A stretch of DNA of 64,000 nucleotides from Pseudisothecium myosuroides (lineage: Eukaryota; Streptophyta; Bryopsida; Hypnales; Lembophyllaceae). The translations under genes were made by a program, and so were the position numbers. The DNA lies in contig OX637293.1 in the NCBI GenBank assembly GCA_951799445.1, positions 26,226,001 through 26,290,000 of the forward strand, read 5' to 3'. Below, one piece after another: positions 11,529 through 23,555 of this stretch (its first letter is position 1; the number at the start of each line of letters is the position of its first letter). Under the pieces are notes generated by a model, which was not told the DNA's origin, ran no database searches, and saw only the letters and a list, made by a program, of their open reading frames with translations.

Positions 11529-13716
11529 TTTAAGTAGTTAGTGTAAATGTCATGTACAGGCTTAATTGCTTAGGATAGAAAATAATGTTTCAAAGTGGGC
11601 AATGGGGGTGAACCCATGCACCAAGACTGATGTTGTAGGTGGTGGATTTCCATGTGATTCAAGTCAGAAGTGTTGTCAACATTTTCAGAATATAGAGGTA
11701 GGAATTGTACATGTAGGAGTGATCCCATACAACTTGATCATTGTGCGTTGCACACTCTCCACGTCGGCAAAGAAATTGTTGAATTCATTGAGATGTAGTC
11801 TTTGTGTGTCCTTGTTTTTTAGAGGAACTGCAACTTCCATGTCAATGGTGTAGAATTCTCCAATGAGCTTTGTCAATTTCGAATTCATCTCAACCCTCAG
11901 ATTGGAGACGTTGTGGGGATTGGGGAGGCATCCCAATTTCAAGTCCTTGCCAGCAGACTGCAAACCCCCTTTGAATTTCTTGTAGATTGCTGAATATCCT
12001 TTCTGAGTAATGCCAGCTTCATCACACGTTTGTAGGATCTCGTGGGGTCCAATAGAGTCACCAATCTTCTTGAGGTAAGAGTTTGCTACTTGCATTCTCG
12101 TGTCACTATGTGCAGGCAGTTGAATGAGAGATTGCAGCTCTGTTTTTGTCAGGAGTAGTGCGAAGAGTTTTCCGCTTGCGACTTGGTCTTCAAGGCCTCC
12201 ACAAAGGCGTCTATGAGAAGATGATGCGGAGTTTTGTTTTTGGATCCTGGAACTTGTTGTTGGAGTGAGGACACTTCGTGCAAGTCTACGGGCTGCCTTG
12301 CCATGACCTCCAGTCTTTGACAACAGTTGAATATCTTTACGAGGTCTCACTTGACTCCGATATCCGAATGGTGTTTTTTTCATCCTTTCTATTTTTTGTT
12401 CCAATTTTTGAGTAGTGTGCATTGCTTCTACTAAACTATCATTCAAGAGAAGCAATTGTCTGTTGTGTTGCATCTGCAACTGTTGCATTTCTTGCTCATG
12501 GACAGCATCACACTTCTGTAATTGTGAACGCAAAAAATCCAGGGCCTGTCTTTCGTGAAGTAGCTCGTCAGTGCTGATGTTGTGATCCCTCGTCAATGCA
12601 GACATGGATTCTTCTAACTGAGTGACTTGAATTTCTAGGTGCCGATTTTGTAATTGGAGATGTGAAACCTCTTGCGCTCTTTGAGTATTGAAGTTGGTCT
12701 GTTGTATGCCAAAGGATTGTAGGAGCTCATTAATTCAGGATCGCAAGAGGGAAATCTCTGTGTCCCTTTGCCGAAGTAACAGGGATGTGCTTCCCAAAGA
12801 GTTATGCAAGTTTGTGACATACCCAAGTAAACCTCTCTCCCCATCCCAACGAACTCCAAGAAATCTGACAGTGATTGAAAAGCAGGAGGTCTCTGAGTGA
12901 CTGCGTCAGCAGGATAAATAGAACCATCAAGCCAGAGGTCAAGGTTTGTATCACCTGCCTTTCGTTTGTTCGGGAAGCTCAGTTTCGAGGACTGTTCATG
13001 TAGAGGATGACCTCAAATTATGAGGGGTTTGTATTTGCATGCTCTCGAGCTTGTACCTTGTAGACGTCTTGATTGTTGGAGACCATTTTTGGCACTTGCA
13101 AAGTAGCTAGCTCTGGAAACTGTAGTAGAACACATAGAATCATTGAGCATTGAGAACAAAGAATGGGAAAGTTTAACAAAGAAGTGCACATGATAAATGT
13201 ATTAGACCGTTCATTGATTTTACAAAGGGAACAGGGATGAGCTGTAGAAAACAGGGAGTTTTGAGCTCACAGTGATCTTCCCCAATTTCTAGTTTTGATT
13301 CACCATTCCAGCTTCTGGCCGAGCTTCGCGGTTCTCGAGTAGATGAGGTATTTCTTTATCTAGTATTTGATTGGCCTATGCTTAGTCCACAGGCAGCTGC
13401 AAAATTTCCAAACATCAATTTAGTACTTTCTTAAGTGATAAACATACTTTAATCCTAAGCATCCAAATGGTCAACACTAGCCACTTTCAAATAAGTCATC
13501 AAAAAAGACCACGAGGAAGAGAATTGAACGTATAATTAGAAAGGAAAAAATCATACTATAAATTGTGAACAATAATTATATACTCATTATAAACAAAGTG
13601 GACTCTTTACTTTTAGCGTCGGCACTACCAGGCTTAAGTAACTCATGGAAAATCAAGAGTCCAAGGAGAGTCAACATAGGAAGGAGCATCATTCTTGTAT
13701 TCTGTGCATCTGTACT

Positions 13717-15165
13717 TCAATAAGTTTGGACTGGTATGGAAGGACTCGTCAGAAGACTATGGGAAAACTCGTCAGCACTGGGCACATAGTAAGCTTTGAC
13801 ACCATACTTGTCAGACTGCAAAAGAAATTGCTCAGTCACTCCTTAAGCAAAAAAAAATAATCAAGGTATTTGATAAAATTACTCTTCTTCAAAATACATG
13901 AACGAGCATCATCATGAGGATTTTCTTCAAGGCTCATTCGAGCACCTCCATATGATACATAAAGAAGACCTACTGTGATCAGAAGATTGTAATTGCCCGA
14001 CTGAAACGTCAAGTTCACGAATTCAACTTGTATAGTTTATGAATTGTTTAGGCGCTAGGCATCTGACTGAAATTGCCCAACTGGAACATCAAATTGACGA
14101 ATTTAACTTGTAATTCAATTGTTTAGCACTAGGCATTTGATCACATCAATTCTGGTGGTTTGAAATTTTCCAAATTAAGAGACTTGGCCACTGTACAATA
14201 AGTAGTGGACTCCCACGCAAAACATGTAAGTTAGCACCCAAAACTTGTAACAATAAAGAGATTCAGACCTGCCCACTGAGCCCTCATTGACATGCATGCA
14301 AAGTGAAGACTCGGACTGGAGAAGGAAACAATGCACAACATTAGAGGTGGGACGATGAACAGTACCTTAGACAATTAGAAATTATGATTCAAAAATTAGA
14401 TGTGTAAACTGTGTAGAGTTGGCAATCTCAACCCGAGGCAGGACCTACGTTTGAAAGTATATTGAAGTGCTTGTCATAGCCTTGAGGAGACATCTGAAAT
14501 AGCAACAGATAGTCCATATTCATGTCAAGTATCAAACCAATTTATCAAAATTTAACCTCTTGAAAGCATATGCATACTGTGGAATTGACAGCTTATCTTG
14601 ATAAGGATATGCCGTAACAAGGAGTCTTGGATTGCATGAAAGATTGAAGAGGACACTCTTGAATTGGAAAGCTACGGCAATACTACGTTGCATCATTGCA
14701 TAATCTTCAATGAGACCGTGAACCATTACTTTCATGCTCCTCAGTGAGGGATACAATACTGAGATCCTATTCAAACAAGGAAAGCATCGAACCTTAGAAC
14801 AGGACGCAATCTCTTGCAAAAGACGTGCAGTTCGATTGAAGACTAGAAAAACACTTGAGTAGAAACAACTTGTCGGTCCCTTGCTCTGTTGATTCAACCT
14901 ACTTGTGTTAGTGTTGATTGAAACAAAATCTCCGTATCTGTTTCTATAGTCGTGAATGACGATTTCCTGCACTGTCTTCTGCTACTGCATCGCTTTTTGA
15001 ACTTGACACAGATAGCAGACTAACTATGTCCATGATGTTTCTCGGATGGATGCTGAAGTTGGTTTTGCAGTGGACAAGAAAGGTGCCTGTGACACTTGGA
15101 TAATCGCATGACCATGGACTTCTCCTTCTACGGCGCGCTCCTGCCAAAAACAGCGGTGGCAGCAT
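13717..15165 (-). pseudogene. Exon-like fragments of an unrecognised gene
   Basis: Several minus-strand frames here read like real protein. 15165-14944 starts with ATG and an arginine-rich segment. 14972-14532 contains RTARLLQEIASCSKVRCFPC and ends near a GT donor (AAGAG before GTTAAATT). About 14020-13885 contains NLTFQSGNYNLLITVGLLYV. 13815-13717 contains KYGVKAYYVPSADEF and a stop after a TTGCAG acceptor. I could not join them in one frame, and the family is not recognised. They may be a decayed gene or a gene with exon borders I cannot place. The hydrophobic run NLLITVGLLYV could be a short membrane or core segment. Confidence 0.3.
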
Positions 15166-15750
15166 CCTGGCATTAATAATGCTATGAAAAAATCAAAAAA
15201 ATTCTAATCTAGTCGTGTAGCACCAAGTCTTGCGTCACCATCGCAGCCCTCCTACATTACTGCGAAGGAACTCCAGCATTCAATTCTGCTTACGGAAAAC
15301 TTTTACTAAAAATGTCAATGTGGTTCGATCACGGCGCACCAGGGCTTTGCAGTGCCACGAGCGTGGCCACGTCAGTTGTGAAACCAAGAGCATCACTTAC
15401 GAAAACTGGCGCCAACATCAAAGTAATGGGTGTTGGTATGAATAACTGGCGCGAAATGGGACAGCTACCCACGTCCGACAACGCTCCCTCGTTTCTGAAG
15501 CCTTTGAGAACGTGCTCATTACAGAGAGAGATCGGCTTGGGGAACGAGGCTCAGACAGCCCTCCCTTGGCCTCGATTTTTTTCTAATGGCAGCATGTCTG
15601 CAAGTCTGGTTCTTGTTGGATACTGTAGATGAAACCCGAGCATTCTCACCCAGCGGGTGATTCTGTTACTAAACGTAATTTAGGTGTAATCTGTGAGTGA
15701 CTGCTTGCTCGTCCAGTTTAGAGTAGGATAACTGATCTCATCGTGTTGTA
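15166..15750. other. Intergenic, no gene recognised
   Basis: Moderately GC-containing DNA with overlapping plus-strand frames of about 70 and 106 residues that have no recognisable content. It may be the upstream region of the minus-strand fragments at 13.7-15.2 kb. Nothing else was seen. Confidence 0.35.
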
Positions 15751-17291
15751 CAGTGACTCCAAAAACTGAGTCTATACTTCATTCAATTTCATTTTGTGCG
15801 CCATATGTTGAAAAGAAGTGGACAAAATCCAAATGAGTAAACATGAATGTTGTAGTATTCTTTGTGTACTACAATCCTAAAAAAATTTGAAGTTAAAAGC
15901 AATTACAGTTTGGAAGTAAATGAATTCCAAAGCTAACCACCCCATAGACTCAGTTTTTGAGGCGGGGTTCATAATCACTCTAAAAATTGCCTATGCATCT
16001 TTCTTGAGCTTCAATGGCTTGGATATTTTATTGCATGTTGTTGTACACCATTTAAGACCCAACTCCATTGATATTGTAAAAATTTGACATATGCGTGCTT
16101 CAAAAACATTATAAATAGAAAAAAATGTAATTAATATTAATTTGAATGGAATTTGAAGATTTTCAATGAATCAAAGACTTGAGATGTCATTTACTTTCAT
16201 AGATGATCTATAGGTTGCAATTTGAACCGTTGTTGCATTTGTTTTTACTAGATTTGAAAATATTTGTCTTCATATACTATTAATACAAATCATTTTAAAT
16301 TGTATTTAGCAACAAAAACAATTATTTTGACTGCAATCTTTTTGAATCCAACATACTAGTTTGTGAGGGTTGTATTTAGTACATTTGTTTGGATTGCAAG
16401 TGATTCAATATGGTATAACAACAACAAAAGTAAAACCAGAAAATTGAGTTATTTGCAATAAAATTCTTTAATTGAAATCCAATAATTTATTAATGCATTA
16501 AATTTATATATTTTGTATGTTATAGAATAAGAAAAATATATATAACAAAATATTGACAATCACAATTTATAAAAATAAAAATAAAGCATATTTGTCAATT
16601 TTTTGGTTTTACTTTTGTTGTTGTCATACCATATTGAATCACTTGCAATCCAAACAAATGTACTAGATACAACCCTTACAAACTAGTATGTTGGATTCAA
16701 AAAGATTGCAGTCAAAATAATTGTTTTTGTTGCTAAATACAATTTAAAATGATTTGTATTAATAGTATATGAAGACAAATATTTTCAAATCTAGTAAAAA
16801 CAAATGCAACAACGGTTCAAATTGCAACCTATAGATCATCTATGAAAGTAAATGACATCTCAAGTCTTTGATTCATTGAAAATCTTCAAATTCCATTCAA
16901 ATTAATATTAATTACATTTTTTTCTATTTATAATGTTTTTGAAGCACGCATATGTCAAATTTTTACAATATCAATGGAGTTGGGTCTTAAATGGTGTACA
17001 ACAACATGCAATAAAATATCCAAGCCATTGAAGCTCAAGAAAGATGCATAGGCAATTTTTAGAGTGATTATGAACCCCGCCTCAAAAACTGAGTCTATGG
17101 GGTGGTTAGCTTTGGAATTCATTTACTTCCAAACTGTAATTGCTTTTAACTTCAAATTTTTTTAGGATTGTAGTACACAAAGAATACTACAACATTCATG
17201 TTTACTCATTTGGATTTTGTCCACTTCTTTTCAACATATGGCGCACAAAGTGAAATTGAATGAAGTATAGACTCAATTTTTGGAGTCACTG
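15751..17291. mobile_element. 1.54 kb near-perfect foldback element with TA flanks (Tc1/mariner-like)
   Basis: The ends are CAGTGACTCCAAAAACTGAG and its complement, with TA on both sides (15749-15750 and 17292-17293). The two arms, roughly 15751-16440 and 16600-17291, are almost identical in reverse complement. They are separated by an AT-rich centre of about 160 bases. A TA target and CAG-starting ends fit Tc1/mariner. There is no transposase frame, so the element is non-autonomous. The near-identity of the arms suggests a young insertion or arm correction. Confidence 0.85.
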
Positions 17292-17753
17292 TATAAAGCT
17301 CTAGCCTTTCAGCTCAGTCTCCATATCAATGAACATACACGATTGTTTCAGTTCCGTTGATAATGTCAATTTTGTTAAACTAGTGGTATTCCATACGAGT
17401 GCCCGACTCTATGCCCCATTTTGACATTTATATTGCGGACTTGCTGTGCCGACAGATAGACAAATTACATTTGATTCGCAACATTGTGCACTGCTATGCT
17501 AAGCTTGGATTTCCACCCGCATTCACTCCTGTCATCAAGCTTGTCTCCCTAAATAAATCATTTAAATTTCTTCCTTGCTTGAGAGTCCACCGTTCCATTC
17601 AAAGAAATTGATGTTTCATGCAGATTGACTCACCACATGCGAAGCCACTGAATTTCGTATAACAGGGATTAAAAGATCATCAATTTTAGCCAAATTGGTG
17701 CAATTACTGCGCTACAAATTATGACATGGATCTATGCAAAGATTAAAAAATAA

Positions 17754-18637
17754 TGGCGAATTTCATTAAAATGGCGGCATTCCATGTGCCATTTTCAGAC
17801 TGTGACATCTAGGACTGATTTACATTACTAACATCTAGGACAATTATAGATTTCATAAATCTAGGCCACAAATAGATATTAGACCGTGTGATCTGAAAAA
17901 TCTAGGACAAATCTAGATTTAAAATATCTAAGATTGGTGTAGATTTCAGAAATCTAGGATTGGTATAGATTCAAGTACAAATAAAACAGTTCAGACTATG
18001 CGGTCTGAACTGTTAACCCTGGAGCGCACCGACGTCCATTTTCTGGACGATGAACAGATTCAGATCCTTGTTTCTGTCTCATTCCTGCTTGGATGAAAGT
18101 CATCCTAATTTTTGGTGATACTTTATCAAGTTGGTGTCCTATCCATCGGTTGGATTGGGTGTTACTAGAACATATTACATTTCTAAAATTACAAATGTGG
18201 AAGTATGTCAAGTGGTCAATTTGCATTGACTTCAGTTCAAAACTAGATGTGCAAAAATGAGGTCAAAGATGTAAAGGTCACAAAAATTTCAAAAAATCAC
18301 CATATGAAGAGAACCTTATTTCAAATCCATTCCAACAAGTTTTACTCAAAAAAATGATAATATTTTACTTGTAATTGAATTTAGAAGGAATTCTGAAATT
18401 TTCTTTTCAAAATTTATAGAAAAAGATTGGTAATAGCATTAGTAGATCTAACCGTACGGATAGAATTTAAAAATCAAAATCTACAGCTTTCGTTTGTATA
18501 CCAATTCCAAAATATTCTTCCAAATCGTAGTTTATAATGGTTTTTCTCAAATCGTCAATTTTGGAGATGAATCCAGACGTTCTAGGGTTAAAAGTGCCAA
18601 AAGTCACGGAATACCGCCATTTTAATGAAATTCGCCA
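17754..18637. mobile_element. MITE with AATTTCATTAAAATGG ends, split by a nested element
   Basis: The left end TGGCGAATTTCATTAAAATG and its complement at the right, with TAA on both outer sides (17751-17753 and 18638-18640). Internal features shared with the intact copy at 23.56 kb are repeated ATCTAGGAC-type motifs and TTCAGACTATGCGGTCTGAA. A 571-bp TTAA-flanked element (18017-18587) interrupts it. Without the insert, it is about 310 bp, close to the intact copy. Confidence 0.8.
18017..18587. mobile_element. TTAA-flanked element with CCCTGGAGCG/CGTTCTAGGG ends (piggyBac-like)
   Basis: TTAA lies on both sides (18013-18016 and 18588-18591). The ends CCCTGGAGCG and CGTTCTAGGG are inverted repeats that open with CCCT, the pattern of piggyBac termini. 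The 571-bp body has no long frame except a 76-codon one without recognisable content. It is inserted inside another MITE, and the uninterrupted TTAA target is visible in the sister MITE near 23816. Confidence 0.85.
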
Positions 18638-18808
18638 TAATAGCAAAAGTGTAGATTTACTATCTTTCAGGCAACGCGGCTTGCAAGTACCAATTCCCAA
18701 AGTGCCAAATTAATGAAATTGACTTTAACTAGAATGGGTGGTGTGGAAGCTTCTGGTCTTTGAACAAAATCAGATTTTGGCAAAGACTGTTCGTCCTTCA
18801 TGCTTGCA

Positions 18809-18966
18809 TGGGAAATTTCATTAAAATGGTGATATTCCATATGCCAAATCCCATTCATTTCCTTCTTTAGTTTTAAAGTCTAGGATTGGTATACATTTTA
18901 GAATACACGATGTCAACATAAAAGTGCCAAGTTTGTGGAATATTGCCATTTAAATGAAATTTTGGT
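18809..18966. mobile_element. Short degenerate MITE with AATTTCATTAAAATGG ends
   Basis: The left end TGGGAAATTTCATTAAAATG is paired with a degenerate right end (TGCCATTTAAATGAAATTTT). It belongs to the same family as the elements at 4.94, 17.75, 23.56 and 32.31 kb. A separate right-end fragment of the family lies at about 18699-18724. Confidence 0.6.
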
Positions 18967-19290
18967 ATTTTGCGAAGGACTGGTGTAAGGTGAGGTTATT
19001 ATTGCTTTTGGAAAGTTGAAAAAAGCCTTTAGTTTGTCTAGTCGCTCTATCTGTCTATCATGAGCAGTTGCGGGTAAAGGTGGATTATTATTTTATTTTT
19101 GTGTATTTTGCAGATGGTACTTGGGTGATACTTGGATGATATTTGAACCAGTTGGCCAGTGAATGAGTAGAACTGGTGGTTAATATAAAATGTGTTGATT
19201 TCTTTCCCTAAATTGTTCACCAAGCAATATTTTGAAAAAAAATATTTCATGTAAAACTGCAAAAGTACTCAAAACAATAAATTGTCCTTA

Positions 19291-20030
19291 GGGTCGTTGC
19301 AAGAAAGAGTGTCAATTTTTGTTCCACTTTGGCTGTTTTTGGCTAGTACTCCAGTACTCATGAGCTTTTGCATATGAATTTTTAAAAATAAAATAAAATA
19401 GGGATAATTAGTATAATACTATAAATAGCATATCACCAAAATTTTAGACCTAAAAAAAATCTGAGTCAAAAGTTATTCACAAAAGAAAAAAGCTGAAATT
19501 TTGAAGAAAATACATACTTTGATGTTTTAATTTGTAAAAAACAGAAAAATCAATTTTCAAAAAAACTAAAAATAGGCCATTTGGGAAGACTTCATGGTGA
19601 AGAGATTTCACTAGAAAATTGATCTTGAAACCATTTGAAATGTTCAGAACTGCACACGCAAGGGAGCTTTCTTTGCATGGACGTAGAAAACACAAAATAA
19701 AATATTTTTAAATTCCCCTTGGTAGAAACATGATTTTCTACTATGCAAATAGACCATAGAAATTTCAGCTCTAAATCATTAAATTTGGGGACTCCATAGT
19801 ACTCAAAACCCCTAAAATGCAAAACGTGACATATTAATTTAATTGATTTTTAAATATAAAATCATTTTTTTTAATTTCTGAAAAATATGAGATATAAATA
19901 CACTCAAGATTTACATCCCCAATAAAAATTTCAAATTCATGCGAGTCAAGCTTAAGAAGTTATTGCAAAAGAAAGATTCAACACTTCGTTTGTAACAAAT
20001 ACCCAGTACCAGTGTTTCTTGCAATGACCC
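19291..20030. mobile_element. MITE with GGGTCGTTGCAAGAAA ends, TSD CTTA
   Basis: A 740-bp element with inverted ends (GGGTCGTTGCAAGAAAGAGT left; GTGTTTCTTGCAATGACCC right). It is flanked by identical 4-bp CTTA (19287-19290 and 20031-20034). It has no coding capacity beyond short frames. It is one of at least six related elements in the window. Confidence 0.8.
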
Positions 20031-20162
20031 CTTAGACAAATACTTTTCTTACTATACGTTGTAATTTTGAATCATAAAATTTGGCAATTAGTTTTAAGGA
20101 ATCTTGCTTTTTCCACTTGTCAACTTTTTTCCTCAATTATTTTTTGGTTCGATCCCATGGTA

Positions 20163-20730
20163 GGATGAATGCAAGAAACACTTGCCGATTATGTTGTATT
20201 TTAATAGTACTCATGATTTTTTTCTAGAGTACTTTAAAATTAGAAAAATATTTTTTTTTAAATTAAAAAAACATGGCTAATGTATACACCTTTAAGATGA
20301 AGGTAACCACCAAAGGAAATGCATAGAAAAATTCTCTACGTAGGAGAACTAGAAAAGTGCCAAATCTCAAGAAAATGGATACTTTGATGTTTTAATTAGT
20401 TAAAAATAGGAACAATAAAATAATACATAAAATGAAAATTGGCCATTTGTAACAACTCTACGGAGATGGTCATTTGCCCAAAAAAACTTTAAAATAATAT
20501 TTTATATGGTACAAAATGCAAGCCAAAAGAAGCACACTTTGTGGACTTCTACACCACATACAATTAATTATTCTTAGAATTCCTTTGGACAGTAGTTACA
20601 AGTCTATTAGAAAACCATTTGCTCCAAATTTCAGCTCCATTTGAAGCCAAAATATAAAAGTTATGGCCAAAAAACTAATCAGCATGGAAGGTGTGACGTA
20701 AAATAGTAAAGATGTTTCTTGCATTCACCC
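20163..20730. mobile_element. MITE with GGATGAATGCAAGAAACAC ends, TSD GGTA
   Basis: A 568-bp element whose ends GGATGAATGCAAGAAACACT and GTTTCTTGCATTCACCC are inverted repeats. It is flanked by GGTA on both sides (20159-20162 and 20731-20734). A large part of its body reappears in reverse complement in the 22.0-23.0 kb element. Confidence 0.8.
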
Positions 20731-20734
20731 GGTA

Positions 20735-22002
20735 GTATATATCTCACTTCTACAATGGACTTGCTAATATTATTTGGAGTAAAATAGTGCAAGTATACAT
20801 AACTCTAGCCTACTAGAATTTCCATGAAGCCGCATCTATGACTTTATTTGACCAAATTTTCTAACCTCCAATCCGTTGACTTTGTTATGGATTCTTTAAT
20901 TAATTTTTGTGGTGGCACAAATAATAAAAATTGCAACATTAACCCAAGATGGACAAGACATATCACCAAGGAAGCTAATTAAAATTATCAAATTCTTAGG
21001 TGAACATAATTATTCTTTGTCCTTTGATTATCAAACAAATTCTAGTCTCAACATCAACAAAAAAAAATTTAGGACAAAAATGCCAAAATTCAACTCATTA
21101 GAGAAAAACCAAGCCTCTTGAGGGGCGCTTTGCTTTGACATCCTTAAGCATTTCCACGTCATCACTGGCCCTATAAATTCTTAATATCATGATGTTTACT
21201 TGTTTTGACTTTTGCAAAGGATGTGAGGACATAATAATCATAATACATCACGACAACGATAAAATATAGGGCAACAAAGAATAGGGTGATACATTGACAA
21301 ATTAATCCACTTAATTAATTTTGTGTGTGTGAAGATGAAAAGAGAAACTCTTTATACAATTGGTGTAGTAGTAGATAAAACAATCCATGTGGGATATGTA
21401 AATTAGAATTAATAAGAGCTCAACCGCTCATAGTTAAGTCAAATGCAGGAATGTCCCTTCCAACCTCTCTCCAAAATTTGGCCATAACTTTTTGTTGGAG
21501 TCTTAAAATCTCAAATGAATTTTTGGAGATGAAAGTTAGCTTGATTCCCTACATTAATTTAGCTCAATTTTTTTTGAAAAAAGTTATCCTACTTTGCCTA
21601 AATGAGGTTTGAAATTTGACTTTGAACACAATTCTTGCATTTGACAATGAGTGGACTATCTTCAAATTATCCCATACAAGATGAGGATTCATGATGGGCA
21701 ATTAATTTTTATATAAAAACAACCTCTTCACCCTTCATTCCACCAAATGTCAATGAAGTAAGTCTTTCACATTGCCATCAAAAAAAATTCTTGATGATAG
21801 ATGGTCATTGGATTATTTTGGACATTTGTTTCTTCTTTCACAAAATGGGTAGAGTGAAAAGTGCATCTAAGTACAAGGTATCCAATAATCAGGGTTAAGG
21901 TGCATTAGAGTACCTTAACCCTGATTATTTAACACCTTGTACTCAAATTTTGCGCCACTAACAAGCATCCAACATCGTGACATAAGGTAAGTAGCTACAG
22001 GA
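20735..22002. other. AT-rich DNA between two MITEs
   Basis: No gene recognised. The only structured item is a 72-base hairpin at 21871-21942. A 70-codon frame at 20909-21121 has no recognisable content. Confidence 0.4.
21871..21942. repeat. 72-base hairpin with 31-bp stem
   Basis: The left arm begins GTACAAGGTATCC and continues ATAATCAGGGTTAAGGT. The right arm is its complement, with three mismatches over 31 positions and a 10-base loop. No transposon ends were found outside it. It could be a tiny foldback repeat or a small-RNA precursor; the sequence alone does not decide. Confidence 0.6.
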
Positions 22003-22996
22003 GGGTAAATGCAAGAAACACTTGTACTATTTTGCATCATACCTTGCGTGCTAATTTATTTTTTGGCCATAACTTTTTTGTCTTGACTCCAAATGACTCA
22101 AGATTTATAAATAACGTACTCATGATTATTATACACCTTGTCTAGTTTTTTTGTAAATTTCAAAAATATTTTACTATCCAAAAGTAACCCCTAATTTCAT
22201 GTCACACTTGCTAATTTTGAGGTTTTTAGTACTATTTAGTATCCAGAAAAACAAATTTTAAGCTGAAATTTGGAAGTGTGGTCTTCTAGTAATCTTTTAG
22301 CTATTTGAGTTATTCGTAAAGTACACTAAACCGGGGTTTAAACCCATGAGTTTTGTGAAAAAGCCGGTTGAGTTAAAAAAGTCGAAATAAAAGTGGGTAT
22401 GAAACTTATTTTTCCATCAAAATGGTGCCTAAAAAAGTTTGGTCCCCACTTTTGAAGTCATTTGACATAAGTATCTTGCAAAATAGTTTAACGCTTCAAC
22501 TACAGTTGCCTTCTCAACTTCAAAAAAAGTCATGCCCAAAGTGGGGGGGACTTTACAAATAACTCTATTGTCCAAAGGAATTCTAAGAATAATTAATTGT
22601 ATGTAGTGTAGAAGTCCACAAAGTGTGCTTCTTTTGGCTTGCATTTTGTACCATATAAAATATTATTTTAAAGTTTTTTTGGGCAAATGACCATCTCCAT
22701 AGAGTTGTTACAAATGGCCAATTTTCATTTCATGTATTATTTTATTGTTCCTATTTTTAACTAATTAAAACATCAAAGTATCCATTTTCTTGAGATTTGG
22801 CACTTTTCTAGTTCTCCTACTTAGAGAATTTTTCTATGCATTTCCTTTGGTGGTTACCTTCATCTTAAAGGTGTATACATTAGCCATATTTTTTAAATTT
22901 TTAAAAAATTATTTTCTAATTTTAAAGTACTCCAGAAAAAAACCATGAGTACTATCAAAATACAACATAATCGGCAGGTGTTTCTTACATTCACCA
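22003..22996. mobile_element. MITE with GGGTAAATGCAAGAAACAC ends, TSD AGGA
   Basis: A 994-bp element with inverted ends (GGGTAAATGCAAGAAACACT left; GTGTTTCTTACATTCACCA right) and 4-bp AGGA on both sides (21999-22002 and 22997-23000). Its right half is the reverse complement of the element at 20163-20730. It belongs to the 4-bp-TSD family. Confidence 0.75.
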
Positions 22997-23000
22997 AGGA

Positions 23001-23555
23001 GAATAACTAATCCTTAAGCAAAATAAAATGTAATGTGCAGGGGCTTTTGAAGGCTATGGGGCGACCTTCTCAAGGCTTGATTTTTTCTCTAATGTGAACA
23101 AGAATTCAACAATATGATAATAGGAATTTTGAATTTTGGAGGCAAGGTGTTGCATCTCTCCATTCTCTAAAATTTTCTTATGAAAATAAACAAATAATCC
23201 AAATGGATTAAATAAATTTAAAATACGGATAGGTTGCAAAATCATAATTAAATTTCTTCATCTTACACTTGATCATTACATGAGCGATCTGTAAAACCCC
23301 CAAAAACTACACCGCTTGGCAATGCTTCAGGGCTCCAAAAATAAAAAGGGGCTTGGATCTTAGAATTAACCTTTAAAAGCCGCTACGTACGGCCTTTGTA
23401 GGTTTAAAAATATTATTGCTTTTGAAGTATTATAGGTTGAAATGTCACTACAGTATAGAAATTTCAATTGCACAATCTTATAGTGTATGTGTTGTAGATG
23501 ATGTGAATCAAATTTGGAATCATTTGGTTACATAGATTGCAAGAATATGATGTTA
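23001..23555. other. Intergenic, nothing recognised
   Basis: Mostly AT-rich sequence without a recognisable frame or inverted repeat. Confidence 0.4.

Larger units (their letters stand above)
3619..13011 (-). pseudogene. Decayed transposase-like gene of a large uncharacterised family
   Basis: Pieces on the minus strand join into one protein. The N-terminal exon runs from about 13011 to about 11.7 kb: a coiled coil, then a basic stretch, then a segment with ITQKGYSAIYKKF and LPNPHNVSNLR. Exon 6544-6110 holds VQWHLSGDMKTIKALYGLG followed by CIYC. Exon 6032-5476 holds PLHQVHVCTLHGFN. The last exon, 3996-3619, holds VKHGPYFVERYGSLSVWSC and YHRHTQHGG. The 77-base intron 6109-6033 and the intron 5475-3997 have GT/AG borders and keep frame exactly. 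This order (GDMK..CxxC, helix-rich middle, VTxYMHVLVxH, HTQHGG) matches, from memory, large uncharacterised transposase-like proteins of cnidarians and Glomeromycotina. In-frame TGA codons at 12737-12735 and 6009-6007 indicate decay. Exons between 11.7 and 6.5 kb are missing or unrecognised. Role inferred: DNA transposition or a former host gene. Confidence 0.6.
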
